From positions 1 through 41,699 of IMG/VR virus record IMGVR_UViG_3300030107_004242: a DNA stretch of 41,699 bases; one strand, given 5' to 3'. The translations under genes were made by a program, and so were the position numbers. This document shows, piece after piece, positions 33,057 through 39,027 of the stretch (its first letter is position 1; every line of letters begins with the position of its first letter). Origin of the DNA: a virus. Under the pieces are notes generated by a model. That model saw only the letters and a list, made by a program, of their open reading frames with translations. It had not been told where the DNA came from and ran no database searches.

Positions 33057-33409
33057 CGAGTTACCCTGACGGTAAACCCATCACGCCTTACACCTGTTGT
33101 CACTACGTCCATGTTCCACACCCCCACCTGACGCAAGGCCCACTCAATCTCCCTGTCTGTTGGAAGCTTCAGTATTCCCTTTATCGCCTCTTCCTTGATG
33201 CACTCGCCACGCCAATCTACGAAGTAGTCGCCGCACGCATCGCAGAATTCAACAGGAATGTACGCTGTGACCTCCACGGTTTCGTCAAGTTTTCCGGCGC
33301 CGTTGCCTCCATCTATGACCCTGAATGGAAAGATGTGGTCCGTCCATGTCGGCTTCAAGTCAGGGCTGTCGCAACTAGGGCACTCATCCATCGGTTTACG
33401 ATTAGCCAT
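33053..33409 (-). CDS. Zinc-finger protein, YgiT/MqsA-like N-terminal type
   Basis: 118 residues. ECPSCDS near the N-terminus and EFCDACGDYFVDW in the middle give two CxxC pairs about 43 residues apart, with the strand VTAYIPVEFC just before the second, the arrangement of YgiT-type zinc fingers. The C-terminal part (DREIEWALRQVGVWNMDVVT) is short, and a helix-turn-helix like that of MqsA is not evident. It may bind DNA or protein. No toxin gene of the MqsR type is adjacent. Its ribosome site and first codons lie inside a 30-base repeat shared with the next gene upstream. Confidence 0.6.
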   Translation of the reverse strand: MANRKPMDECPSCDSPDLKPTWTDHIFPFRVIDGGNGAGKLDETVEVTAYIPVEFCDACGDYFVDWRGECIKEEAIKGILKLPTDREIEWALRQVGVWNMDVVTTGVRRDGFTVRVTR

Positions 33410-33426
33410 TGTTATTGCCCCTCATT
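33397..33426. repeat. Duplicated translation-start cassette, copy 1
   Basis: The 30 bases here match those at 33689-33718 at 29 positions (TACGATTAGCCATTGTTA, then one T/G difference, then TGCCCCTCATT). On the coding strand they contain GAGGGG, ATG and the first three codons (Met-Ala-Asn-Arg) of the zinc-finger gene. Confidence 0.9.
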
Positions 33427-33701
33427 CAAAAGTTTGGATCGGTCAGAGGTGCGATACACACCCGATACGCACGTTGGCGCATCTTTTCACGATATGCGGG
33501 ATGGTACTCACCTCTGGCTTTTAATTCCTCAAACGCATACACCGCCCATCGCCCAACAGCGGAATAGTTTTGATGCCGTTCTAGGTCATCAATGCTCCCG
33601 TCATTTACCGTGGCCTGATCGGCCATGTTTTCCAAGCTCTCCCGACCCAGTGACGCAAAGCCATCTATAATCGGTTCTGGCCTAATGGTACGATTAGCCA
33701 T
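33426..33701 (-). CDS. Small protein, unknown
   Basis: 91 residues (MANRTIRPEPIIDGFASLGR...). It has no cysteine pairs or membrane segments. Two helices (NYSAVGRWAVYAFEELKARG; YHPAYREKMRQRAYRV) dominate. Its first codons and ribosome site are shared with the downstream zinc-finger gene through a 30-base repeat, but the rest of the proteins are unrelated. It overlaps the upstream gene by 8 bases. Confidence 0.6.
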   Translation of the reverse strand: MANRTIRPEPIIDGFASLGRESLENMADQATVNDGSIDDLERHQNYSAVGRWAVYAFEELKARGEYHPAYREKMRQRAYRVCIAPLTDPNF

Positions 33702-33718
33702 TGTTAGTGCCCCTCATT
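33689..33718. repeat. Duplicated translation-start cassette, copy 2
   Basis: Second copy of the 30-base segment described at 33397-33426. It covers the ribosome site (GAGGGG) and first codons of the 33426-33701 gene, and the last codons of the gene before it. Confidence 0.9.
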
Positions 33719-34083
33719 TGGGCAAGTTTTGAGTTTACGTCTGCATCTATAACAAGATTGCGGTAGAAGTTCTTCAACTTCATTGTGTCAAAGTTCACAC
33801 AACGCTCAAGAAACCACGGGCAAAAGCCAGTATCCCAAGACTTGTCATCATGCCAGTGCTTCCAAAGAGGGTAGACCTTTCTCGCGTCCACAGTTAAATG
33901 AACCACCAACTCTTGTAATTCTCTTGGGTCCTCCTTAAGCCTTTTGCTTAAGCGGTGGTTGAACCGTTGGTTACAAAAATTAATGATGGCTTCCCACAAG
34001 GCCATGCAATCCATGGCAAAGTGAACAGTCAGGGGTCCCGCCCCATTGATATCGCCGTCGCTTCCTCTATCTATTGTTGGCAT
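33694..34083 (-). CDS. Small protein, unknown
   Basis: 129 residues from the ATG at 34083, preceded by AAAGGA. A longer frame to 34167 lies inside the upstream gene and is rejected. The protein has helices around MDCMALWEAIINFCNQRFNH and LQELVVHLTVDARKVYPLWK and many Trp/His residues. No family is recognised. It overlaps the upstream gene by 17 bases. Confidence 0.55.
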   Translation of the reverse strand: MPTIDRGSDGDINGAGPLTVHFAMDCMALWEAIINFCNQRFNHRLSKRLKEDPRELQELVVHLTVDARKVYPLWKHWHDDKSWDTGFCPWFLERCVNFDTMKLKNFYRNLVIDADVNSKLAQMRGTNNG

Positions 34084-34468
34084 AATGATTCCTTTTCCAA
34101 TGATCAAATGAATTGTTCCTGAGATACATCCCGTTCTCAAACCGCGCATCCGCTCCCTCTGGCGCACTTATCGCCCAAATGGGTGGACCCCCTTTGTACT
34201 CCAAGCCTTCACTCCACACGCGAACGTCAGGGATAATGTTCGAGAGGCGCTGTTTCGTGGTATCGGTACGCCACCTACCTACGTCAAACTCTATGTCCCC
34301 GTCTCTGTCAAAAATGACAATATCAGTGTCCATGTACCTGACTGCGATGCTGTCTCTCAGTTCGAGGCGATGGACCACCGTTCGGTAGCCTAGCTCACGC
34401 TCAGGCTCGCCGCCCAGAAAAGCACTAGCCTCCTGATAATTACTTATCTGCGTTTTCATTTTTGCCAT
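34067..34468 (-). CDS. Small mixed alpha/beta protein, unknown
   Basis: 133 residues with AAGGA upstream of the ATG. The sequence has regular strands (YRTVVHRLELRDSIAVRYMD; DIVIFDRDGDIEFDVGRW), suggesting a beta-rich single domain. It has no catalytic motif. It belongs to the leftward small-gene run. Confidence 0.6.
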   Translation of the reverse strand: MAKMKTQISNYQEASAFLGGEPERELGYRTVVHRLELRDSIAVRYMDTDIVIFDRDGDIEFDVGRWRTDTTKQRLSNIIPDVRVWSEGLEYKGGPPIWAISAPEGADARFENGMYLRNNSFDHWKRNHYANNR

Positions 34469-34470
34469 TG

Positions 34471-35028
34471 TTAGAATTCCTTACGGAACAAGTGATAGTC
34501 GTACGAAGTGTTGACGATGTTTTCCCTTTCCATTCCCATAGCTTCGTCTGCTATAATCTTCGCAGTCTCTAAAAGCTGTTCTTGAAACAGCGTGTCGGGC
34601 TCATCGAACATTTTGATTAGAGCTTTTTCAACTGTCTCGAATTTCGTGATAAACTCTGAAAGCTCATCTCCTACATGGTCATCTCGGATCAGCACATTGA
34701 AGTGCGCTAGAGTCTGATCGAACCGACTTCCATTCGGATAGAACGAATCGAAGTAACTGTCGCGACTTTCCTCCCAATATTCATCTCGAATGTTTTCGAT
34801 AATGAACAACCCTGACGGGTCAGTCTCACGAAGATTGTCGAGAATGTATTGCGCGTTTCCCTCTTCAAAATCTTGTGTGAGAATGTCAATCCAGTGTTCG
34901 TCTGGATGATCAGTCAGAAACAGAGAGCTTTTTCGATGCCTCTGCTCAATCTCAAGATCCCAGACACTGAAGGGCAAGCTTCCCGCCAATGTGCCTAGTT
35001 GGTCCTTGTTCATAGTTGCTAACATCAT
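34471..35028 (-). CDS. Acidic protein, unknown
   Basis: 185 residues, strongly acidic (pattern FLTDHPDEHWIDILTQDFEE; IRDEYWEESRDSYFDSFYPN). Aromatic and acidic residues recur through the protein. Highly acidic early phage proteins of this size are sometimes DNA mimics that inhibit host enzymes; that is a possibility, not a finding. It starts in an ATGA overlap with the upstream gene. Confidence 0.6.
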   Translation of the reverse strand: MMLATMNKDQLGTLAGSLPFSVWDLEIEQRHRKSSLFLTDHPDEHWIDILTQDFEEGNAQYILDNLRETDPSGLFIIENIRDEYWEESRDSYFDSFYPNGSRFDQTLAHFNVLIRDDHVGDELSEFITKFETVEKALIKMFDEPDTLFQEQLLETAKIIADEAMGMERENIVNTSYDYHLFRKEF

Positions 35029-35393
35029 GAGTCATCCTCTAGTGAGAGTGAGTCTACGGAAGCGCCAACGCGCACCACGTTCACGCTAGTCTTGTCCAGA
35101 TCCACGGTGCACATGAAGTGGGCACGATCCTGAGGCCGTCCCTTCATCCAATCAAAGAAGGCTGACATAGCCTCTTCCCTCGATTCCCATACTTCCAGTG
35201 CGGGGTTGTCGTCCTCTAATTGACTGCAAAGCCTTACCGTTGATGGTGCCTTCACCAAGATGTAAGGCGAGCTTATGTGCTTCCCCAGATCCGCAGGGAA
35301 CCTGTCTATGCGCATCAACTGGAAGTTCCTAGTTTCGCCGTGATTCTCTTCAATCAATTCTACCGTGTAAAGAGCCTTGAAATTCAGTGACAT
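35025..35393 (-). CDS. Small protein, unknown
   Basis: 122 residues with a strong AGGAGG ribosome site eight bases before the ATG. Predicted strands (LYTVELIEENHG; SPYILVKAPSTVRLCSQLED) flank a helix (SREEAMSAFFDWMKG). No known motif is present. It is coupled to the next gene by an ATGA overlap. Confidence 0.6.
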   Translation of the reverse strand: MSLNFKALYTVELIEENHGETRNFQLMRIDRFPADLGKHISSPYILVKAPSTVRLCSQLEDDNPALEVWESREEAMSAFFDWMKGRPQDRAHFMCTVDLDKTSVNVVRVGASVDSLSLEDDS

Positions 35394-35405
35394 TGTTATG
35401 TCCTC

Positions 35406-35621
35406 CTAACCGTGAAGGCTGTTGAGGTCTACAGGATAGATCATGTTCATCGCTACTTCTAACGCTTGCATCCGATCATTGGCATACACGGCGCTAGATG
35501 ATGGGCCTCTGCGTGGACTCACACGGTACACACCGTGCGAACGCTCGCCTCTGCTTGCTCTGCGAATGGTGATGCCAGAGGCGTTTGCGATTTCCCGTAC
35601 TTGTTGCATTGATAACGACAT
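35406..35621 (-). CDS. Small basic protein, unknown
   Basis: 71 residues with CGGAG before the ATG. The N-terminal helix MQQVREIANASGITIRRASR and the following strand-like YRVSPRR resemble a small DNA-binding domain, but the helix-turn-helix is not clear. The 104-base gap upstream holds a GC-rich hairpin (35695-35711). Confidence 0.55.
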   Translation of the reverse strand: MSLSMQQVREIANASGITIRRASRGERSHGVYRVSPRRGPSSSAVYANDRMQALEVAMNMIYPVDLNSLHG

Positions 35622-35694
35622 TTTGTTTCTCCGTTTTAGGAGTGTGAATAGTTGGCCTGAATCATCAGTGGGCTAGTGGCCAATCAAACCCATA

Positions 35695-35711
35695 GCCCCC
35701 CGTGAGGGGGC
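35695..35711. terminator. GC-rich hairpin, possible weak terminator
   Basis: GCCCCC (35695-35700), loop CGTGA, GGGGGC (35706-35711). It lies 15 bases after the stop of the small leftward gene at 35726-35872. On the leftward strand it is followed by TATGGGTTTG, not a full T-run, so termination would be partial. Confidence 0.35.
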
Positions 35712-35725
35712 CTTTCATCTATTGG

Positions 35726-35872
35726 TTATTGGTCTTGGTTAGGTAGCTTGGTGCGGTGTTGGTTGACCTTGACCATTACGCGAGGAAACTTCACGGTTGG
35801 CCTGTCAGTGAAACGCACCGTGTTAGACTTCTGAGTAACACCTGCGCCATTAGCCCGAAATATCGTAGTCAT
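35726..35872 (-). CDS. Short basic protein
   Basis: 48 residues: MTTIFRANGAGVTQKSNTVR, FTDRPTVKFPRVMVKVNQHR, TKLPNQDQ. It is basic and Thr/Val-rich with no cysteine. AAGGA lies ten bases before the ATG. Just upstream is a perfect GAGAGC/GCTCTC palindrome, and just downstream a GC-rich hairpin, so it may be an independent transcription unit. It occupies most of a 320-base interval that would otherwise appear empty. Its function is unknown. Confidence 0.55.
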   Translation of the reverse strand: MTTIFRANGAGVTQKSNTVRFTDRPTVKFPRVMVKVNQHRTKLPNQDQ

Positions 35873-35886
35873 GCTAGTGTATCCTT

Positions 35887-35901
35887 GAGAGCATTGCTCT
35901 C
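35887..35901. promoter_or_regulatory. Perfect palindrome ahead of a short gene
   Basis: GAGAGC-ATT-GCTCTC, 6-base arms with a 3-base centre, directly before the ribosome site of the 35726-35872 gene. It could be an operator or an RNA hairpin controlling that gene. TACAAT, a possible -10 element, lies about 20 bases upstream on the same strand. Confidence 0.4.
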
Positions 35902-35943
35902 CGTAGAAGAAATAAATTGTACAGCTTTTTATTTTTGTTTTGC

Positions 35944-36357
35944 CTAGCCCTCCAGTTCTTGAGTTGGGGTAGCGTTGAGCGGTAGCCCGACATAATCCTT
36001 GGTCGGTAGCGCAATCGTGTGCTCAAGGCGTGGTCTGCGTCGAGTCTTGGGCCGTTGTGCATCTGGCGAGAACTTGCGTACAGCGCCTGTAGGCACCTGC
36101 GCCCGTCGCCCGTAGAAGGCGGGGTTGGTGCTGTTCAACGTGTAAGCGCCAGATGTTGCTAGGAACTTGTGCTTGCTGTTGTCGCTAACAGAAGGCTCCA
36201 CAACCACGCTCGCCATGTCTGGGAACGCCGTGCGGATAAGCCTCCTCATTTTTTTGGTGCTGTTGGCCGACCGTGCCTTCACCCAAACACCAAAGTCGCG
36301 CTCCTTAACCCAAGGATAGAAGCGTAACTCACGTTCTACATCTGCTCTCCAAGCCAT
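35944..36357 (-). CDS. Basic protein, unknown
   Basis: 137 residues from the ATG at 36357, preceded by GGAGGGAGGG; a TTG at 36378 would add seven residues. The N-terminal half (WRADVERELRFYPWVKERDF; TKKMRRLIRTAFPDM) is helical and basic. The C-terminal half is Arg/Pro-rich (DAQRPKTRRRPRLEHTIALP). It may bind nucleic acid. No family is recognised. Its leader contains a copy of the AT palindrome and a GC hairpin. Confidence 0.55.
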   Translation of the reverse strand: MAWRADVERELRFYPWVKERDFGVWVKARSANSTKKMRRLIRTAFPDMASVVVEPSVSDNSKHKFLATSGAYTLNSTNPAFYGRRAQVPTGAVRKFSPDAQRPKTRRRPRLEHTIALPTKDYVGLPLNATPTQELEG

Positions 36358-36366
36358 CTTCTGAAA

Positions 36367-36405
36367 CCCTCCCTCCAAAAAATTCTGTATTTCTTAGCCC
36401 CTCCC
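36367..36405. repeat. AT palindrome element, copy A (degenerate)
   Basis: CCCTCCCTCC, then AAAAAATTCTGTATTTCTT, then AGCCCCTCCC. It shares the C-rich flanks and layout of the copies at 37636, 37668, 37932 and 39028, but the right arm of the palindrome is altered. It sits in the leader of the 35944-36357 gene and provides that gene's ribosome site on the opposite strand. Confidence 0.7.
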
Positions 36406-36450
36406 TTGGGGGCTTGAATCAGTCTTGAGCCGAATTTCGGCCACATATTA

Positions 36451-36479
36451 AAGCTACAACAAATGTCAATATTCGTCAA
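36451..36479 (-). promoter_or_regulatory. Candidate promoter for the 36357-35944 gene
   Basis: On the minus strand TTGACG (36479-36474), a 17-base spacer and TAGCTT (36456-36451). It is preceded by GGGAGGG, as at 31881-31909. A second TTGACA lies eight bases downstream of the first box. Its leader of about 87 bases holds the AT palindrome and the AGCCCC/GGGGCT hairpin. Confidence 0.4.
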
Positions 36480-36505
36480 CCCTCCCCCCCTCCCTACGAG
36501 TCAAC

Positions 36506-36538
36506 AAACCCCCCACCCACCGTAAGGTGAGCAGGGGG
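36506..36538 (-). terminator. Leftward terminator after the 36563-36976 gene
   Basis: On the minus strand CCCCCTGCTCACC, loop TTAC, GGTGGGTGGGGGG, then TTTG. The outer C/G run and inner CACC/GGTG arms form a long hairpin. It sits just beyond the gene's stop. Confidence 0.5.
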
Positions 36539-36562
36539 AAGTGTTTAGGGGTTAGAGTGCTA

Positions 36563-36976
36563 CTAGCTGCGTACCACCTCCTCCTCTGGAACCTCACCAC
36601 CGTGAGCTTCCCAGAGAGCCTTGGCTACCTTGTAGGCTTCGATGCGGCGGTAGCTGATCTCAGCCGTAGACAGACCGTACGCGTAGCACTTGATGGCTAA
36701 CTCAGTGGCTGCGACCACTGCGAAGCACCAGTGGTTGGTGTCGAAGTTGGAGCCAGTGTTGACCGCGAAGCCAACCGCTGTCTTCTCATCGTGAAGGAGC
36801 TTGGTCACCCGGTGAGCCTGATCGACTAACTCAGAAGGTCCATACTCATCAAAGGCGGCCTGCCACCAGTTGCCGCAGGAGGTGATGATCGTCACTAGGT
36901 CGGTCGCGTCCTCGTCGCTAAGGTCGATGTCGAAGAGAGACTTGGTGACGGTGGTGGTTTTGATTGGGTTGAACAT
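36563..36976 (-). CDS. Small helical protein, unknown
   Basis: 137 residues with AAGGA before the ATG. It is helical, with a central pattern WWQAAFDEYGPSELVDQAHR and a C-terminal helix ISYRRIEAYKVAKALWEAHG, and contains no paired cysteines. As the first leftward gene after the divergent region at 37 kb, and with its own terminator, it may be expressed early and separately. Its function is unknown. Confidence 0.6.
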   Translation of the reverse strand: MFNPIKTTTVTKSLFDIDLSDEDATDLVTIITSCGNWWQAAFDEYGPSELVDQAHRVTKLLHDEKTAVGFAVNTGSNFDTNHWCFAVVAATELAIKCYAYGLSTAEISYRRIEAYKVAKALWEAHGGEVPEEEVVRS

Positions 36977-37059
36977 TTTGTTTTCCTTTTTTGGGGCGCT
37001 TTGGCCCGTTGTTGAAACGTGCCTGAATCTATATGAACGGACAGCCTGTCAATAGGGGT

Positions 37060-37092
37060 ACATTGTAACAACATTGTAACAATATGCGTCAA
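37060..37092. promoter_or_regulatory. Divergent control region with an 11-base direct repeat
   Basis: Two adjacent copies of ACATTGTAACA (37060-37070 and 37071-37081), followed by ATATG and CGTCAAC. On the minus strand this reads GTTGACGCATATTGTTACAA, giving a third TTGACG box; TACAAT within the repeat could be the -10 at a long 19-base spacing. The repeat looks like a two-site operator between the leftward gene and terS. Confidence 0.4.
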
Positions 37093-37142
37093 CAGAAAAG
37101 CTCAAGTAATTGACGGTTAAGCCTTAGCGTTTAAGTTGGTGT

Positions 37143-37574
37143 ATGACTATACCCAAGGGGCTAAGCCCAAAGCAGAGCGCATTCGCAGGATTCGTGGCGT
37201 CTGGCCTGACCCAGACGGAAGCGTACCGAAAGGCGTACGATACGAAGGGCAAGGACTCGACCGTCCACGTTCTCGCGTCTCGCCTAATGAAGAAGGATCA
37301 TGTGCGCCAAGCTGTCGAAGATCTCAAGGCCGACAAGAAGCAAGCCAAGCGCACCCACGAAAAGCTCAACGCCAAATGGGTTCTTGAGCGCCTCAAGTCT
37401 GAGGCCATGGACGATAGCAATCCACCATCCACACGGGTACGGGCACTTGAGCTACTAGGAAAGAGCGAAGGAGTATTCGATGAGTCTTCTACTGTGGTAG
37501 TAGAACACAGGAACCCAGAGGACATTCAGAAGGAGCTACAGGACAAGCTGTCAGGGTTTTTCTCAGAGGCGTGA
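37143..37574 (+). CDS. terS: Terminase small subunit
   Basis: 143 residues. The N-terminal helix-turn-helix (LSPKQSAFAGFVASGLTQTE, AYRKAYDTKGKDSTVHVLAS, RLMKKDHVRQAVEDL) has the 'xxxKQxxFxxxYxxGxxxTEAYRxAY' start of the Terminase_2 family. A Lys-rich linker and an acidic helical C-terminus (NPEDIQKELQDKLSGFFSEA) follow. The small subunit recognises the packaging site and recruits the large subunit. It is unusual that about 3.2 kb and a leftward gene separate it from the large-subunit gene. The iteron array starts 156 bases after its stop. Confidence 0.85.
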   Translation: MTIPKGLSPKQSAFAGFVASGLTQTEAYRKAYDTKGKDSTVHVLASRLMKKDHVRQAVEDLKADKKQAKRTHEKLNAKWVLERLKSEAMDDSNPPSTRVRALELLGKSEGVFDESSTVVVEHRNPEDIQKELQDKLSGFFSEA

Positions 37575-37635
37575 TATAGGCTTAGAAAAGGTAGCCCAGA
37601 GGCCCACCCTAAGGGCTTGCCACCAGATCCTATAC

Positions 37636-37703
37636 CCTCCCTCCAAAAGATTCCGAATTTTTTGGCCCCTCCCTCCAAGAAATTCCGAATTTTTTGCGTA
37701 CGG
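37636..37703. repeat. AT palindrome element, copies B and C in tandem
   Basis: Copy B: CCCTCCCTCC (37636) then AAAAGATTCCGAATTTTTT. Copy C: CCCTCCCTCC (37668) then AAGAAATTCCGAATTTTTT and GCGTACGG. The core GAATTTTTT arm is identical in both. Together they border the iteron array on its left side. Confidence 0.8.
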
Positions 37704-37729
37704 GTTCTGTTCGGGTCCGCACTACCCTG

Positions 37730-37911
37730 TCGATTCCACCTTGTGACTACCTACACTCTATCGATTCCACCGTGTGACTACCTGCTTTCTTTCGATTCCA
37801 CCGTGCGACTACTTGGGTTCTGTCGATTCCTCCATGCGAATACTTGGGGAGGGTGAGGCGCGTCTCGATTCCGCCATGCGACTACTTGAATACAATCGAT
37901 TCCTCCATGCG
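37730..37911. repeat. Six iteron-like repeats, helically phased
   Basis: Units begin TCGATTCC at 37730, 37761, 37792, 37823, 37865 and 37896. Most continue NCC(G/A)TG(C/T)GACTACTTG; the last keeps only the first 16 bases. Start-to-start distances are 31, 31, 31, 42 and 31, close to three or four turns of B-DNA, so all units face the same side. The tail of each unit is not conserved. This is the arrangement of a multi-site protein-binding region such as replication iterons or terminase-binding sites, not of CRISPR. Confidence 0.85.
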
Positions 37912-37931
37912 TTCGCGCGAGGGGCTCCCAA

Positions 37932-37971
37932 GGGGAAGGGCTAAAAAATTCCGAATTTTTTGGGGGGAGGG
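37932..37971. repeat. AT palindrome element, copy D (inverted)
   Basis: GGGGAAGGGCT, then AAAAAATTCCGAATTTTTT, then GGGGGGAGGG. This copy has perfect 9-base arms around a central C and lies in the opposite orientation to copies B and C, so the iteron array is bracketed by inverted copies. Confidence 0.8.
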
Positions 37972-38013
37972 TTTGGCGCATATTTATGCATCTGGCGCTC
38001 GCGTATGGGCACG

Positions 38014-38045
38014 AAAAAACCCCCGCCTCAGTTTCGAGACGGGGG
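38014..38045 (-). terminator. Strong leftward terminator
   Basis: On the minus strand CCCCCGTCTC, loop GAAACT, GAGGCGGGGG, then TTTTTT. The 10-base stem has a single G-T pair. It ends the leftward gene 38073-38888 and shields the iteron array from its transcription. Confidence 0.9.
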
Positions 38046-38047
38046 CC

Positions 38048-38063
38048 GGTTGAGTGAAGGTCC
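38048..38063. repeat. 16-base inverted repeat, left arm
   Basis: GGTTGAGTGAAGGTCC, the exact reverse complement of 38933-38948. It lies between the terminator and the stop codon of the leftward gene. Confidence 0.9.
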
Positions 38064-38072
38064 TAGGTTATG

Positions 38073-38888
38073 CTATTTGGTTTCCTTTGTCTTCGCTTTC
38101 TTGACGTAGACAGAGAGAGTTTGATCCTTAGAGGCCCCGTTTTTTGGGACCATTCTTAGGGATCTTGGCTCCCATACTGGCCGGTCGGCGTTCTGATGAA
38201 CCTCTAAGGCTCTTGTCGCCTGTCCGACTGAATTTAGCTTGGCAACTCGCGTTGAGACATTCTCGCCTAACGCTCTTGCCGCGCTAATTGTCACTCCTTT
38301 CCCCTTTATGGGGTTAGTGAGTGTGAAAGGCGCTTTGGCGGCTTCTAGTGCCGTCTCTAGCGCCTTAATCGCTGCCGGGTCACTCACCTTAGAACTTGTC
38401 GTTCTCTCTTCTCGCTCTAAGAGGGCAACCATATTGAGAAACTCATCTCTCGTAGGCAGCGCCGACTGACCCGCTGCGGGTGTGACTACGCCTTTAGTAG
38501 TCTCGACCCCTTTGCTATCGACAGTCGTTACTAGTTCCCAAGAGACCTTGGCTAGGATCGACTTGACCCCTGCTTGAAAGTCTTGGTGATCATGCCACCT
38601 ATGATAGGCGGCGGGGATCGCTTGCATCTTGGACCGGCAGTACGTCAGGTTCGACGCTCTGGGCTTTCTTGCCGTTGGTCCAGAGTAAACAATCTCCTGC
38701 GAGAACTTTTCGAACAGCCGACCGAAGTCGGCATCTTTTCCGGCGTTCTCACTGAAGTAGATTAGCGCCCACATGAACCGGGCACCCTTTGCACTCTCAG
38801 CCTTGGTTATCAGCTGAGTAGCCTTTTGAATAAGGCTAGCGGCTACGCTCAGGAGCGAGCCGCTCTCGTTGTGGGAATCTTTTCCCAT
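38073..38888 (-). CDS. Leftward gene between the terminase genes, unknown product
   Basis: 271 residues from the ATG at 38888 (MGKDSHNESGSLLSVAASLI...), chosen because AAGGG lies upstream; ATG 38897 and GTG 38942 are alternatives. The first 200 residues are helical with basic patches (ARKPRASNLTYCRSKMQAIP). The rest includes ALEREERTTSS-like charged helices and a Lys-rich end (YVKKAKTKETK). It is compatible with DNA binding, but no replication-initiator or transposase motif is visible. It has its own candidate promoter and terminator and is bracketed by inverted repeats, so it looks like an inserted unit (moron) or an origin-linked regulator. Confidence 0.65.
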   Translation of the reverse strand: MGKDSHNESGSLLSVAASLIQKATQLITKAESAKGARFMWALIYFSENAGKDADFGRLFEKFSQEIVYSGPTARKPRASNLTYCRSKMQAIPAAYHRWHDHQDFQAGVKSILAKVSWELVTTVDSKGVETTKGVVTPAAGQSALPTRDEFLNMVALLEREERTTSSKVSDPAAIKALETALEAAKAPFTLTNPIKGKGVTISAARALGENVSTRVAKLNSVGQATRALEVHQNADRPVWEPRSLRMVPKNGASKDQTLSVYVKKAKTKETK

Positions 38889-38906
38889 TGTGTCCATCCC
38901 TTGTTG

Positions 38907-38926
38907 GACATGGCTTGCGCCATGTC
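38907..38926. promoter_or_regulatory. Perfect 8-base hairpin in the leader of the leftward gene
   Basis: GACATGGC-TTGC-GCCATGTC. It lies between the right arm of the 16-base inverted repeat and the chosen start codon, and could form an RNA hairpin or serve as an operator. Confidence 0.6.
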
Positions 38927-38932
38927 GATGAT

Positions 38933-38948
38933 GGACCTTCACTCAACC
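38933..38948. repeat. 16-base inverted repeat, right arm
   Basis: GGACCTTCACTCAACC, the exact reverse complement of 38048-38063. On the leftward transcript this arm is at the 5' end and the other at the 3' end just before the terminator. Confidence 0.9.
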
Positions 38949-38970
38949 CTAGTTTTCAAATAGCCCCTAA

Positions 38971-38999
38971 TGAATACAGCCCATAGCAATAAGCCGCAA
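38971..38999 (-). promoter_or_regulatory. Possible promoter of the leftward gene
   Basis: On the minus strand TTGCGG (38999-38994), a 17-base spacer and TATTCA (38976-38971). Transcription would start near 38964, so the message would include both arms of the 16-base inverted repeat. The match to consensus is moderate. Confidence 0.3.
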
Positions 39000-39027
39000 T
39001 AGCTAAGCGCAACAAACTTCAACCCTA

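Noticed and set aside
33053-33409. MqsRA-type toxin-antitoxin pair
   Set aside because: Only the zinc-finger half of an MqsA-like protein is visible, and no neighbouring gene resembles MqsR or another toxin.
37110-37140. Promoter for terS
   Set aside because: TTGACG at 37110 has no acceptable -10 at 16-18 bases, and the start codon at 37143 would leave no room for a leader.
37617-37856. 79-residue rightward reading frame over the repeats
   Set aside because: Its sequence is a translation of the iteron units (repeated SIPPCDYL-like strings), with no ribosome site.
37730-37911. CRISPR array
   Set aside because: Repeats of about 23 bases are separated by only about 8 variable bases, too short for spacers, and no cas gene is nearby. 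The constant helical spacing fits protein-binding sites instead.
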